From: Bacteroidia bacterium
GTDB taxonomy: Bacteria > Bacteroidota > Bacteroidia > NS11-12g > UBA955
NCBI GenBank assembly: GCA_023228875.1
Contig: JALOAG010000006.1
Coordinates: 1 to 64,000, forward strand
Length of the DNA: 64,000 nucleotides
Reading direction: 5' to 3'
Shown: positions 1 to 8,764 of the stretch, piece after piece
Position numbering within the stretch: the first letter of the stretch is position 1
How the letters are laid out: each line of letters starts with the position of its first letter
Made by a program: the position numbers and the translations under genes
Notes under the pieces: model-generated
The model's input: only the letters and a program-made list of their open reading frames with translations
What the model was told of the DNA's origin: nothing
The model's database searches: none

Positions 1-1504
1 TTGATGAGTTTATATAGCTTGCAGTGAGCGTACCTCCGGCACTTGGCGCAGATGAAAATTCAACCGTAACGAATTTTTTGTTATTATTTGATTCCAAAGG
101 AAAAAGACCTGAACTGCTTCCTGAATTGGTGCCATCAAACCAACGAACAAATGTACCTTTGATTGAACCACTGGTATAACTTAGACTTCCTTTATTCGCA
201 GTGGACGTTCCTAAGCATAGTTTGAATGTGTCTGTAATAATTACACCTTGATTTAGTTTGAGTGTTCCTGATATGGTCAAATCATCTTCCAAATACAATA
301 ATGAATCAATATCTATTTCCAATGTTTTACAAACGGTTGGGATTGAGCCTGTACGTTGTGATTGGGCTGCATTGAAAATCAAATACTGTTCAAATGGAGT
401 TTCAAAATTTACATTTCCAAAAATATCAACGCCATTCTTATGATTCGTCTGTAAAACCGCTTGAGAATGTATAAAAACAACACTACTGAGTTTAGTTAGC
501 ACTGTAGCGTCTCCATTGTAAATTAACTTGGCATTATTTTCCACAACAAGATTGCGGTTTGCAGCATCGAAAACAGTGATATTGCATTGTGAAAAACTAA
601 GTGTGCCACCGCTTTGGACTAATATCCTGTCCAAATCGGCTGCATGTTCGATTTGTACATGATGCCCACTTTGGATAATAACGGAATCAAGAAAATGAGA
701 AGGAAGTAACGTAGCGTTTACCCAATTAATACTACTTGTCGGAGAAAATTCCCATATTGCGGTATCGTGCCAAGATCCACTTTTCTTAGTTCTAAAAATA
801 AGAGCTTCATTTTTAAGCGTAAGATGAACATTATCAATTGCAATCGCTTGGGCATTTGTTGTTCCGCCAACACCTTGATAAACCCATTTTAGATAATAAT
901 CAGTGCCATTGGCTATTGAAAGACCCGAAATCACAACGTGTTTTGTAAAAGTTAGAGGAGGATTCACCGCAGTATTTCCGGCATCGGCAATAAAATATTG
1001 ATCTCCTTGTGTAGCAGCGTTGCTTATAGATAATGGATTGTCGCCATGGAACAAGGAAAGCGACCAATCGCGTGTACCTTCACGGTATTTCTCATAATCA
1101 AACCATAAATCTAAAATATCAACAGTAGCGCCTGTATTATTAGTAAATGAGCAAATCAACTCATAAGCAGACGGGCTACTTATATTGGATGAAGTAATAA
1201 ATCCTAAAGCTCTGTCTGTTGCTGTAGAATTGACTCCATGACCACAATTATATACGCCAAAAGAACTAATAGCACTAAAGGCATTTAATCCGGTTGTTCC
1301 GGCAAATTCTGTTGTCTGAGAAAAATTTCCTTTAGAAGATTGAACTTCAAAACCTAGAGGTAGATTAGCTGTTTTTGAAGTTCCTAAAGAGTCAAATTTT
1401 TCTTCATAAATTGTATTCAATTTAGAAAATACAATTTGAGCAAAAGAAATTTGTATAGAACTCCAAAAGAACACACCCGATAGCAGTAAGCATTTTTTAT
1501 GCAT
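1..1504 (-). CDS. Large secreted protein, 5' portion only (gene runs off the left edge)
   Basis: The reading frame starts at the ATG at 1504-1502 and stays open to base 1, giving 501 visible residues and no stop. The N-terminus (MHKKCLLLSGVFFWSS, then a hydrophobic run ending near SFAQ) is a typical Sec signal peptide. Residues about 35-180 look like a jelly-roll or lectin-like region, with phrases such as LPLGFEVQSSKGNF and YYLKWVYQG. The part from about residue 190 has a repetitive beta-strand character (SGTLKLNQGVIITDTF), as in large Bacteroidota cell-surface proteins. Such proteins usually end in a T9SS sorting domain, but that end is outside the window, so export by T9SS is inference. 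No catalytic motif is visible and no specific function can be given. Confidence 0.8.
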   Translation of the reverse strand, partial: MHKKCLLLSGVFFWSSIQISFAQIVFSKLNTIYEEKFDSLGTSKTANLPLGFEVQSSKGNFSQTTEFAGTTGLNAFSAISSFGVYNCGHGVNSTATDRALGFITSSNISSPSAYELICSFTNNTGATVDILDLWFDYEKYREGTRDWSLSLFHGDNPLSISNAATQGDQYFIADAGNTAVNPPLTFTKHVVISGLSIANGTDYYLKWVYQGVGGTTNAQAIAIDNVHLTLKNEALIFRTKKSGSWHDTAIWEFSPTSSINWVNATLLPSHFLDSVIIQSGHHVQIEHAADLDRILVQSGGTLSFSQCNITVFDAANRNLVVENNAKLIYNGDATVLTKLSSVVFIHSQAVLQTNHKNGVDIFGNVNFETPFEQYLIFNAAQSQRTGSIPTVCKTLEIDIDSLLYLEDDLTISGTLKLNQGVIITDTFKLCLGTSTANKGSLSYTSGSIKGTFVRWFDGTNSGSSSGLFPLESNNNKKFVTVEFSSAPSAGGTLTASYINSS

Positions 1505-1647
1505 AATGAACTACAATTTTGGATTCATACAAATTACAGTAAATAGACATACATAAGCAAACTTTAAATAATACTTTTAGAGCATATAATTAATATTATG
1601 TTAAGTATAAGAAAAACAGAAATAGATATATATTGAATTTTGCACCC

Positions 1648-1655
1648 TACTTTTG
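1648..1655 (+). promoter_or_regulatory. -7 promoter box (TAnnTTTG) for the S1 protein
   Basis: TACTTTTG fits the Bacteroidota -7 consensus TAnnTTTG and lies only 5 bases before the ATG at 1661, so the message would be leaderless or nearly so. It argues against the upstream TTG start at 1640. No clear -33 TTG stands at the usual distance. Confidence 0.5.
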
Positions 1656-1660
1656 CAAGC

Positions 1661-2509
1661 ATGTTTGATGTTGGAAATTATAATGAACTTGTTGCAGATG
1701 AGTTTACTACGCATGGTTTGTTTTTTGTGAATGAAAACGTTCAAGATAAAAGAATACTTCTTCCCGGTGTAGAATTATCTCAAAGAGAAATTCAAATTGG
1801 AGAAAAACTTAATCTCTTTGTTTATTTGGATTCAGAAAATCGTCCAACAGTTACACTTAAAAAACCACATCTCACTCTTTTTACATTTGGATATTTATAT
1901 ATCAAGGATTTAAATCAATTAGGTGCATTTGCTGATTGTGGACTTCCTAAGGATTTATTTATTCCATACAGAGAATTAAGTGAATCCGTTGCTCAGGGAA
2001 ACTACGCGATTGTATTCATGTATTTTGACACTGAAACCAAAAGATTAGTTGGAACTACAAGAGTAAACGCTGTGCTCAGCAATGAAAAAATTGACTTAAC
2101 TGTTGGTCAAGAAGTTGATGCAATGGTTTGGAAAAGAACTGATTTAGGATATAAACTCATTTTGAATGACTTATACGAAGGTTTGGTATTTCATTCAGAC
2201 ATCTTTAAGGATATTCAAATAGGACAAAAACTAAAAGCATATATCAAGCAAATTAGACCTGACAACAAGATTGATGTATCCTTTCAAAAGATTGGAGAAG
2301 ATCAAATCAAAGAGGATGCATACTTTATTTATGGAGAACTTTTAAAAAATGAAGGAAAACTACCCTATTCAGACAAGTCCGATCCTGATGCAATTAAAGA
2401 AAGATTCGCGCTTAGTAAAAAAGCGTTTAAGAGAGCCATTGGAAGTCTTTACAGAGACAAAAAGATTCAGATAGAAGAAGATTCCATTCTATTGGTTAAA
2501 AAAAACTAA
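1661..2509 (+). CDS. S1-domain RNA-binding protein, CvfB-like
   Basis: This 282-residue protein has the layout of the CvfB/YitL family: tandem S1-like OB folds followed by a C-terminal winged helix. The phrase GAFADCGLPKDLFIP at about residues 88-102 is the family hallmark S1 motif, and a third S1-like repeat (GYKLILNDLYEGLVFHSDIF) follows. The last 60 residues (DPDAIKERFALSKKAFKRAI) match the winged-helix tail. Family members bind RNA in the cytoplasm; their exact cellular role is poorly defined. The frame extends upstream to a TTG at 1640, but the ATG at 1661 is preferred because a -7 promoter box sits directly before it. The gene is monocistronic and convergent with the downstream minus-strand gene. 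Confidence 0.85.
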   Translation: MFDVGNYNELVADEFTTHGLFFVNENVQDKRILLPGVELSQREIQIGEKLNLFVYLDSENRPTVTLKKPHLTLFTFGYLYIKDLNQLGAFADCGLPKDLFIPYRELSESVAQGNYAIVFMYFDTETKRLVGTTRVNAVLSNEKIDLTVGQEVDAMVWKRTDLGYKLILNDLYEGLVFHSDIFKDIQIGQKLKAYIKQIRPDNKIDVSFQKIGEDQIKEDAYFIYGELLKNEGKLPYSDKSDPDAIKERFALSKKAFKRAIGSLYRDKKIQIEEDSILLVKKN

Positions 2510-2577
2510 AGGATCCAAAGTAAATGAAGTAAAAGGGGCTAAATTGCTTTTAAGCCCTGCTCCTACACCACAAATAG

Positions 2578-4557
2578 TCATTCCTTGATTAACTTTTCAA
2601 ATTGCAAATTATCTCCTTCTTGGATATAAAGAACGTAAATACCGCTTGCAAGTGAACTCATGTCAATTAAATTTCCGGTTATCACCTCACCGTGCATTAT
2701 CTCACGCCCTTCTATTGTTCTAATCGAATAGAAAGTATTAAGGCTTTGTTGATGAATATTTCTAATCTCAAAGAAACCTTGATTAGGATTAGGCAATACA
2801 ACAAACCTATTGTGTATATTTTCCTTGCAGGAAGGATTTTTTACTTGCAGCGCCCATTGTGAGTATTCACCAATTAAAGGTCTAATCATAGGAGCACCTT
2901 TTATACTTATATCTACATTTTGCCACACTCCTGTCAGGTTATACAAGATATTAGAATTTCTTTGCTCCTTTCCTTCTAATCTGTAGTTATTGTCATATCC
3001 TACGTTCAAGTTAAAAATGGCGATTTGAGACCACCCTACATAATAATCACCTTTAGGCAGTACAATGGTTGTATCAAAAACATAATAATGAAACCCATTA
3101 ATGGAGTCAGTATAAGCCGGTGCTAATACAGAATACTCATAAATAGGTTCATCAATGACACTGCCGTTGCTTAAATTCTTCCAAACACATAACTTGAATT
3201 GTCGCGCACTCACATCTTCTTTAGATTGATTGAAAAATATTGCTAATCCTGCAAGAGTGTCAGCTTTTGTCAAATTGTATTTTACAGCAAATGTTCCCCT
3301 ACCGGCCGGCAGTCCTTCATAATTTAACCCAATACCTCCTTCTGCGGTGCCATCATCATAAGCATAATAATTCTTGAAGTCCTGGTATTGGATGTATTCA
3401 TCGTTATTTCCAAGTGAATTATAACCGGACGGGGTGTTATTACCTGCCTGTGGGTTAATTTTAAATACATTTTTTATATGGACATATTCATTTTGTTGCA
3501 AATTGCCAAAACCAAATATATTGAATGACTCAGAGGTGTCTGATGTGGCAAAAATATTTCTGCTGCTAACCGAAAAAGGATATAGTGCGAGTTGATTACT
3601 TTTGTGATAGGCTTCAAACTGAAATTGTGTGTTGATTATGTCCACATCATTATTGCGAATCCCAATTGAAAACTTGTCGGTTTTTTGGTTTGAAGAATCA
3701 GCTACAAAATGCGTATAAGGCATTGCATGATAGTTTTTTAATAAAGACCATGCTCCTTTGTTTATTGCCACATCCCTGATTAACGTATCATTCGCATTGC
3801 GATTTCTATTCATTCTGACATAATCAATATGCAGTTGATTAAGATTGCCCAAGGCTGACGTGTAATACAGTAATCTAAATTGAAAGGCTTCCCAAAGATA
3901 GTTTGAGTCTAAGACTCCAACTAACACTTGCTTAAAAGGGTTCATGCCAATTTGTGAAGTATTCCATACGCTGCGCCAGTTATTATTTTTTAGACGGAAC
4001 TGCAGGACAAGTGAATCTTGCGTTTCAGGTCGGTCTCCTACCCCCCCTCCTTGATAGAAAAAACTTAAGTAAATGGAATCCGTCAAAGTATAGTTAAACT
4101 CATTAGGTCCAACAAAGTAAGTTTTCAAATTAATAGGTTTAGAAGTCAGTGTATCCCATGCTTGAAAAAGGTTTGCGTTTAGTTGACCCGAATACGGGTT
4201 TCCTTGTTTGTCAAGATTGTCAAATGTTGCAACACCATAAGACGGAGGGGAAATTGGAAAATTATTATTTACAAAAACAAAACTATCCATCCACAAACGC
4301 ATATCAGGGTAAATAACACTTGAAGTAAAATCATCGAAAAAAGGCAATGTAAGCGTGTCACCGGCATCGCGTCTTTCTATATGCAGATTTGTTGGTACAG
4401 CCATTTGAGGGTAAATAGCACCCTGAATTGCAGCTTTTAAAGTTTGGTTATTATTCAGCGGAGAGATGAGAACTCCGGGTTTGTTTTGGGCTTGTATTAA
4501 AGAGCCGATTATAAGTAAATTGAACAAACTGAAATATCGCATAAATTGTAAACGCAT
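2578..4557 (-). CDS. Secreted protein with T9SS type A C-terminal sorting domain
   Basis: This 659-residue protein begins with a signal peptide (hydrophobic run FSLFNLLIIGSLIQAQ) and ends with a T9SS sorting domain at about residues 583-659. That tail shows the usual order: FVVLPNPNQGFFEI, then IRTIEGREI, then SSLASGIYVLYI and a final KLIKE. The body is beta-rich with no catalytic motif that I recognise; a phrase such as LSFFYQGGGVGDRPE suggests a carbohydrate-binding-like or adhesin-like fold, which is only inference. It should cross the outer membrane through the T9SS encoded at 38-44 kb. It starts 8 bases after the PASTA gene and is probably the last gene of the ddl-PASTA transcription unit. 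Met6 (at 4542) is an alternative start. Confidence 0.85.
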   Translation of the reverse strand: MRLQFMRYFSLFNLLIIGSLIQAQNKPGVLISPLNNNQTLKAAIQGAIYPQMAVPTNLHIERRDAGDTLTLPFFDDFTSSVIYPDMRLWMDSFVFVNNNFPISPPSYGVATFDNLDKQGNPYSGQLNANLFQAWDTLTSKPINLKTYFVGPNEFNYTLTDSIYLSFFYQGGGVGDRPETQDSLVLQFRLKNNNWRSVWNTSQIGMNPFKQVLVGVLDSNYLWEAFQFRLLYYTSALGNLNQLHIDYVRMNRNRNANDTLIRDVAINKGAWSLLKNYHAMPYTHFVADSSNQKTDKFSIGIRNNDVDIINTQFQFEAYHKSNQLALYPFSVSSRNIFATSDTSESFNIFGFGNLQQNEYVHIKNVFKINPQAGNNTPSGYNSLGNNDEYIQYQDFKNYYAYDDGTAEGGIGLNYEGLPAGRGTFAVKYNLTKADTLAGLAIFFNQSKEDVSARQFKLCVWKNLSNGSVIDEPIYEYSVLAPAYTDSINGFHYYVFDTTIVLPKGDYYVGWSQIAIFNLNVGYDNNYRLEGKEQRNSNILYNLTGVWQNVDISIKGAPMIRPLIGEYSQWALQVKNPSCKENIHNRFVVLPNPNQGFFEIRNIHQQSLNTFYSIRTIEGREIMHGEVITGNLIDMSSLASGIYVLYIQEGDNLQFEKLIKE

Positions 4558-4565
4558 CCTCTGTC

Positions 4566-5210
4566 TTAATTGTTGTCCGGTAAAATTGTAGAGCTATCAT
4601 CGGGTAGAATCAGATTGCCGTTTTCGTCAAAAACATCATTTGCTTCAGGTTTGATACTCACAATGAGGTCAATGGCGGTACCTTTATATACCATAGTATT
4701 AGGTCTGATAGTGTCTCCGTGATAGAGTTGAGCTAAAACAAGATTGTCTCCAAATATAGTTTTCTTTGTTTCAATATTCCCCACCCTTAATCCGGCATTC
4801 TTTAATAAAATCTTGGCTAAATTTAATGATTTATTAGTCAGTCTTGGCACTTGTACTTTAGGTCTATCAAGCGAATTTACAATCAGATAAATCTTTCTAC
4901 CTTTCTTAACAAAACTGCCTGCTGCAGGGTCTTGCTCTACAATATCCATCTTTTTCATCGAATCTCTATAAACAGAGTCAATGATTTCATACCTGAATTT
5001 ACCATCTTCTAACATCTCAATTGCCTTATCCATCCTCACTCCAATAAGATTAGGGACTTCAATAGCTTCCCCATGTCGGGTAAAGCTATGCATCCATGTA
5101 TTAATGCCCCATATTACAATAACAAATGCAATAAAAGCAGCTAATATATTCAGTGCTACAATTAAATAATTTCTTCGCTTTGGCGGTTGATTCTCAAATA
5201 GTTTTTTCAT
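4566..5210 (-). CDS. PASTA-domain membrane protein
   Basis: The 214-residue protein has a short basic cytoplasmic end (MKKLFENQPPKRRN), one transmembrane helix (about residues 15-38) and then two PASTA repeats outside the membrane: VPNLIGVRMDKAIEML through about residue 117, and VPRLTNKSLNLAKILL through about 190. A short acidic tail follows. PASTA domains bind peptidoglycan or muropeptides. There is no kinase or transpeptidase domain, so this is the free-standing PASTA type. The start at 5210 is chosen over 5267 because it places the membrane helix near the N-terminus and leaves a 17-base overlap with the ddl gene, which suggests translational coupling. The pairing with ddl supports a cell-wall role. 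Confidence 0.85.
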   Translation of the reverse strand: MKKLFENQPPKRRNYLIVALNILAAFIAFVIVIWGINTWMHSFTRHGEAIEVPNLIGVRMDKAIEMLEDGKFRYEIIDSVYRDSMKKMDIVEQDPAAGSFVKKGRKIYLIVNSLDRPKVQVPRLTNKSLNLAKILLKNAGLRVGNIETKKTIFGDNLVLAQLYHGDTIRPNTMVYKGTAIDLIVSIKPEANDVFDENGNLILPDDSSTILPDNN

Positions 5211-7899
5211 TAGCTCTATATGCTTTTCTTGCCTTGCCAAATTTAAGAATACTGTCAATAAATTCAAATGGCTTTAGATTTTCAATTGCAGCCTGATGAT
5301 AAATACAGGTGGCAGGAGTCATACCGGGTAGAGAATTAACCTCAATCACAATCACTTCAGCCTTTGGACCATCAAAAATTCTGACAAAAGCATCAATGCG
5401 GCAGTACCCTTCTATGTTTAGCAACTTAGCAACACTTAACAGTTGTGCTCTTACTTGTTTTGAAATTTCGGTTTGTTCGGATTTATCTGACGCATATCTG
5501 GCAGGTGTGATATTTTGTCCTTGACCGGCTAAAAACTTCTCCTCTAAAGAAAGTATTTCTCCTTCTGCTAAGGCTTCACTCGGTTCAAAAACCAAATATT
5601 CCACTGTACCTTCCGGTGTAAAGTGAGTAAGTAATCCTCCGGTAATTTCTAAAAAGTGCTTTGCCCCTGCCCTGTCAATAAATGTTTCTACTAAAAAAGA
5701 ATCTTTCTTTGGAAATTCATCACATTCTCTCACACCTAAAGCCTTTCGTGCATCCAAAAACTCAGAATCATTTTGTCTAAAAATCAAATTTGCATAGTGT
5801 CTGATTGACTCCTCATTTTTAATTTTAATTACAGCTGCACTACAACCATCGTCATGCGGTTTAAGAATCAGCGGAAAGCCCATCTTTTGTTCAATTTCAG
5901 AAATTATATGATTGGGGTTTGAAATCCAGTCTTGTTTATAAATCATTTTTTGAGCAGTAACCGGGAACCCTGAATCCTTGAGCAATTGAATGGTTGCATA
6001 TTTATCAATAGTTGTTGCAGAACTATTGTATCCTGAACCATTATAATAGATTCCCAATCTGTCAAATTCTTTTTGAATTGTTCCATCTTCACCCGGACGA
6101 CCATGTAACGCAATAAAAGCACCATCAAACAATCTCGGCAACTCATCAAGCGGTATTTCTTCCGGTTCAAAAATAATTTGTCCTTTCACGTATTTCTTTG
6201 TAATGATATCAAAGTCATGGCGAATGTTCTTTAGTACTTGGTTTTCCTTAAAATTCATCACCTTATCTCTAATGTCATCTGCATTATCTTTTAACAACAT
6301 GCTAATCGGCAATTTGAAAAACCTCATACGATTGTTTGTATAATCAAGGAATAAAGGTATTGCATTGTATTTTCCGGATGAATTTATTTTTTCAAACACA
6401 TTGCGCCCACTCTCCACTGAAATGTGTCTTTCAAAAGAATTTCCACCCAGAATCACGGCTAAATTCTCATTCTCCCCTTGTCTGCTTTTCATGCTTTCAA
6501 TTGAATCATTCAGTATTGAGAGCAACTTTTCAATTTCAAAACTCACTCCTCTTGTTCTCATTCGTTCGGCTAGCGAAGTCCTGATGATGTAGGTTAGAAA
6601 TTCAGAAGGACTCAATCCAATTTCTGCTGCTTGATGAAAGAAAAATGAAGAAGGCATCATGCCTGAAGTAGTATTGGGGTCATTTAGAAAGATTGCATGA
6701 TTACTTGTTAAAAAACCATCAATTCTTGCATAAACCCTGAATTCAAAAAACTTCATTAACTCTTCACAGCTTGAGCGTATTGCATTTACAATTAGCTCGT
6801 CTACATTCATTGGTGTAACTTTTCTTGAAAGTCCCGGTAGATATTTAGAACGATAATCAAAGAAATCTTGTCTTTTAACAATCTCTGTAGGCGGTAGTGC
6901 AAGGACACTTCCATCCTCTTGTCTTAATACAATACAGCTAAATTCCCGTCCTTGAATATAAGGTTCAAACAGTACTTCGGTATCATGTTCAAACGCGATT
7001 AATTCAATGAAAGCCTGCTTGTCAGCCAATGCAGAGAGTGAGTCAATTAATGTTTGTGGATTCCTAACAATTTTATTTCCGACAATAACCGGCAACCCTA
7101 ATCCTGAACGTAAGTCTATCAATTCTCGAACAAAGTCTATCTGTTGTTCATTTGAAAGTGAATTCCAATAAGTGGAGTCAATGCGTTCACAAAATAATGA
7201 GTGATTTACTTTCTTCTCAAAGTCATCAAAGTCATCTTCTTTTATAAAAGAGACCCCAATGCTTGAACCTTGGTTAGCAGATTTAACCACAATTGGTAGT
7301 CCAATCTCTTTTTTAATGCTTTCAAAAAATGCCTTTCTATCAAACTTTTCGTAAAACCAATGTTCTTTATCAATAGATTGGCATTGTAACATATTAAACC
7401 CCTTTCCGGTGGGAGCAAGTTGCTTTTGCAATCTCTTGTTCATCCCAAGTGAAGTTCCAAACACACCACTTCCCGAATAAGGAATATCATACCATTCCAA
7501 CAACCCTTGTATCGAGCCATCTTCGCCATAACTACCATGTAAAGCCAAAAAAGCAAAATCAAATTCATTGGCAAAATCTTGCGGTTGAATGATTCTACCA
7601 ACCGAAGCCGCCATGGCTTCTTTCTCTGTTGAATTTAGTTCCAGACTCTCTGCATAAATCTGAACTTTAGGAGGTAACACAGGCAAGAAAGCTGAAGGAG
7701 GATAAAAATCTCTGATTGTGCCTTTGTAAACATAGTGCCAATCCAACACAATGAATTGATTAAAACTATCCACAAAAATTGGTATAGCTTCAAATATAGT
7801 TTTGTCTAAATTGTCATAAACAGTGCGACCGCCTGCAAAAGATACTTCTCTTTCGCGCGACCTGCCTCCAAAAAAGATTCCTACTCTAATCTTGTCCAT
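5194..7899 (-). CDS. ddl: Tandem (double) D-alanine-D-alanine ligase fusion
   Basis: At 901 residues this is about 2.5 times the length of a normal Ddl, and it contains two complete ATP-grasp ligases in one frame. Half 1 (about 1-465) has GGRSREREVS (Glu16), the ATP loop KSANQGSSIGV (206-216), IQGREF and a C-terminal RIDGF...NDPNTTSGMM. Half 2 (about 478-890) has GGNSFERHIS (Glu490), the loop KPHDDGCSAAV (680-690) and IEVNSLPGMTP (Glu853, Asn855). Ddl joins two D-alanines for peptidoglycan stem peptides in the cytoplasm. In half 1 the usual metal-binding Glu is Asp407 and the PGMT signature is changed to SGMM. In half 2 the GSSxG loop is GCSAA. The halves may therefore have specialised differently. 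No frameshift or internal stop is seen, so the fusion looks real. Confidence 0.88.
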   Translation of the reverse strand: MDKIRVGIFFGGRSREREVSFAGGRTVYDNLDKTIFEAIPIFVDSFNQFIVLDWHYVYKGTIRDFYPPSAFLPVLPPKVQIYAESLELNSTEKEAMAASVGRIIQPQDFANEFDFAFLALHGSYGEDGSIQGLLEWYDIPYSGSGVFGTSLGMNKRLQKQLAPTGKGFNMLQCQSIDKEHWFYEKFDRKAFFESIKKEIGLPIVVKSANQGSSIGVSFIKEDDFDDFEKKVNHSLFCERIDSTYWNSLSNEQQIDFVRELIDLRSGLGLPVIVGNKIVRNPQTLIDSLSALADKQAFIELIAFEHDTEVLFEPYIQGREFSCIVLRQEDGSVLALPPTEIVKRQDFFDYRSKYLPGLSRKVTPMNVDELIVNAIRSSCEELMKFFEFRVYARIDGFLTSNHAIFLNDPNTTSGMMPSSFFFHQAAEIGLSPSEFLTYIIRTSLAERMRTRGVSFEIEKLLSILNDSIESMKSRQGENENLAVILGGNSFERHISVESGRNVFEKINSSGKYNAIPLFLDYTNNRMRFFKLPISMLLKDNADDIRDKVMNFKENQVLKNIRHDFDIITKKYVKGQIIFEPEEIPLDELPRLFDGAFIALHGRPGEDGTIQKEFDRLGIYYNGSGYNSSATTIDKYATIQLLKDSGFPVTAQKMIYKQDWISNPNHIISEIEQKMGFPLILKPHDDGCSAAVIKIKNEESIRHYANLIFRQNDSEFLDARKALGVRECDEFPKKDSFLVETFIDRAGAKHFLEITGGLLTHFTPEGTVEYLVFEPSEALAEGEILSLEEKFLAGQGQNITPARYASDKSEQTEISKQVRAQLLSVAKLLNIEGYCRIDAFVRIFDGPKAEVIVIEVNSLPGMTPATCIYHQAAIENLKPFEFIDSILKFGKARKAYRANEKTI

Positions 7900-8216
7900 T
7901 CAGGCAACAAATATAAAGTTCCAAATTGCACAAGATATTTTGTTTTTCCACTAAGGTGTTTGCAAATACTGACAATGAGATAATCCATACTTCAATTTAA
8001 TGGGAGGTCAATGTTTATTAGGAAACGCAAAACACTATTCCTTCACTTTGTTTACATTACTTGGAGAATGAATTAAAATAGTTCATTTTCAAAAGCACGT
8101 AATATGTTATTTCAACTCTCAATCTCATTATCTTACTTGTCAAGCAGCCCTCTAATTCTTAATAGAGAGAGAACTCTGCCTTTTTAATTTTATTCAACTA
8201 GGTATCTATTGAACAT
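7900..8216. other. Intergenic region without a recognisable gene
   Basis: This 317-base AT-rich gap lies between hemerythrin and ddl, both on the minus strand. Apart from the possible ddl promoter at its left end I see no gene, RNA or strong terminator hairpin. A short GAGAG/CTC inverted repeat near 8164-8176 is too weak to call. Confidence 0.5.
7908..7915 (-). promoter_or_regulatory. Possible -7 box upstream of ddl
   Basis: Read on the minus strand this is TATATTTG, matching TAnnTTTG, 8 bases before the ddl start codon. A TTG lies 15 bases further upstream, which is closer than the usual spacing. Confidence 0.35.
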
Positions 8217-8732
8217 TTATATTACTCCTTTTACAATGATATCATAGTCAAACCCTGCCCTCTTTAGTGACCTTTTAGCTGATTCTAAGGCAAAAGGAGC
8301 CGGGTTAAATTTAACAACGGGAACAGGAGGAGTTTGTCTTAAGTTGTTCAAGAGTTCTTCTGTCTTCGCTTCTGTTAAATTTTCGCAAATCTCATACATC
8401 CCTCCTGCATCTTCTTCTAATCGGTCATGCGCTTCAAGCACAAAACGAATCACTCTTATCAATTCCTTTGTAGGCGGAGGCACCATTAAAGCAGTGATGG
8501 CACCATGATCCAATCTTAATTTTGCTTGCAATGCTAATGCTACTCCCCCATTGGCTTCTTGTGCTGCCGGAAACAATACTTTTTCTTCCATTTTTATATG
8601 AGTTAACAAACGTGTTCTGAATTCATTATAAGGTTGCATCTTGATTGCATCACTTGCGGAGTCTGCACTGTCTAATAATGATTCAATTTCTCTGTGGTCG
8701 TTAGTAAAAAAGTGAAAAAGAGCCTTGTTCAT
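8217..8732 (-). CDS. Hemerythrin-like HHE cation-binding protein
   Basis: The 171-residue protein has the four-helix HHE layout with the expected metal ligands: His13 (in NDHREIE), His45 with Glu49 (THIKMEE), His76 (LDHG) and His102 with Glu106 (AHDRLEE). Such domains bind a di-iron centre and serve in oxygen or NO sensing, storage or repair of iron centres. There is no signal peptide, so it is cytoplasmic. The C-terminal 50 residues (from about 120) are an extension without a recognised domain. A -7 promoter box 8 bases upstream suggests its own transcription with a very short leader. The specific role is unknown. Confidence 0.85.
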   Translation of the reverse strand: MNKALFHFFTNDHREIESLLDSADSASDAIKMQPYNEFRTRLLTHIKMEEKVLFPAAQEANGGVALALQAKLRLDHGAITALMVPPPTKELIRVIRFVLEAHDRLEEDAGGMYEICENLTEAKTEELLNNLRQTPPVPVVKFNPAPFALESAKRSLKRAGFDYDIIVKGVI

Positions 8733-8740
8733 CTTACATG

Positions 8741-8748
8741 CAAAGGTA
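8741..8748 (-). promoter_or_regulatory. -7 box for the hemerythrin gene
   Basis: On the minus strand it reads TACCTTTG (followed by C), an exact match to TAnnTTTG, 8 bases before the ATG at 8732. Confidence 0.5.
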
Positions 8749-8764
8749 TGGCTATACGGTAGAT

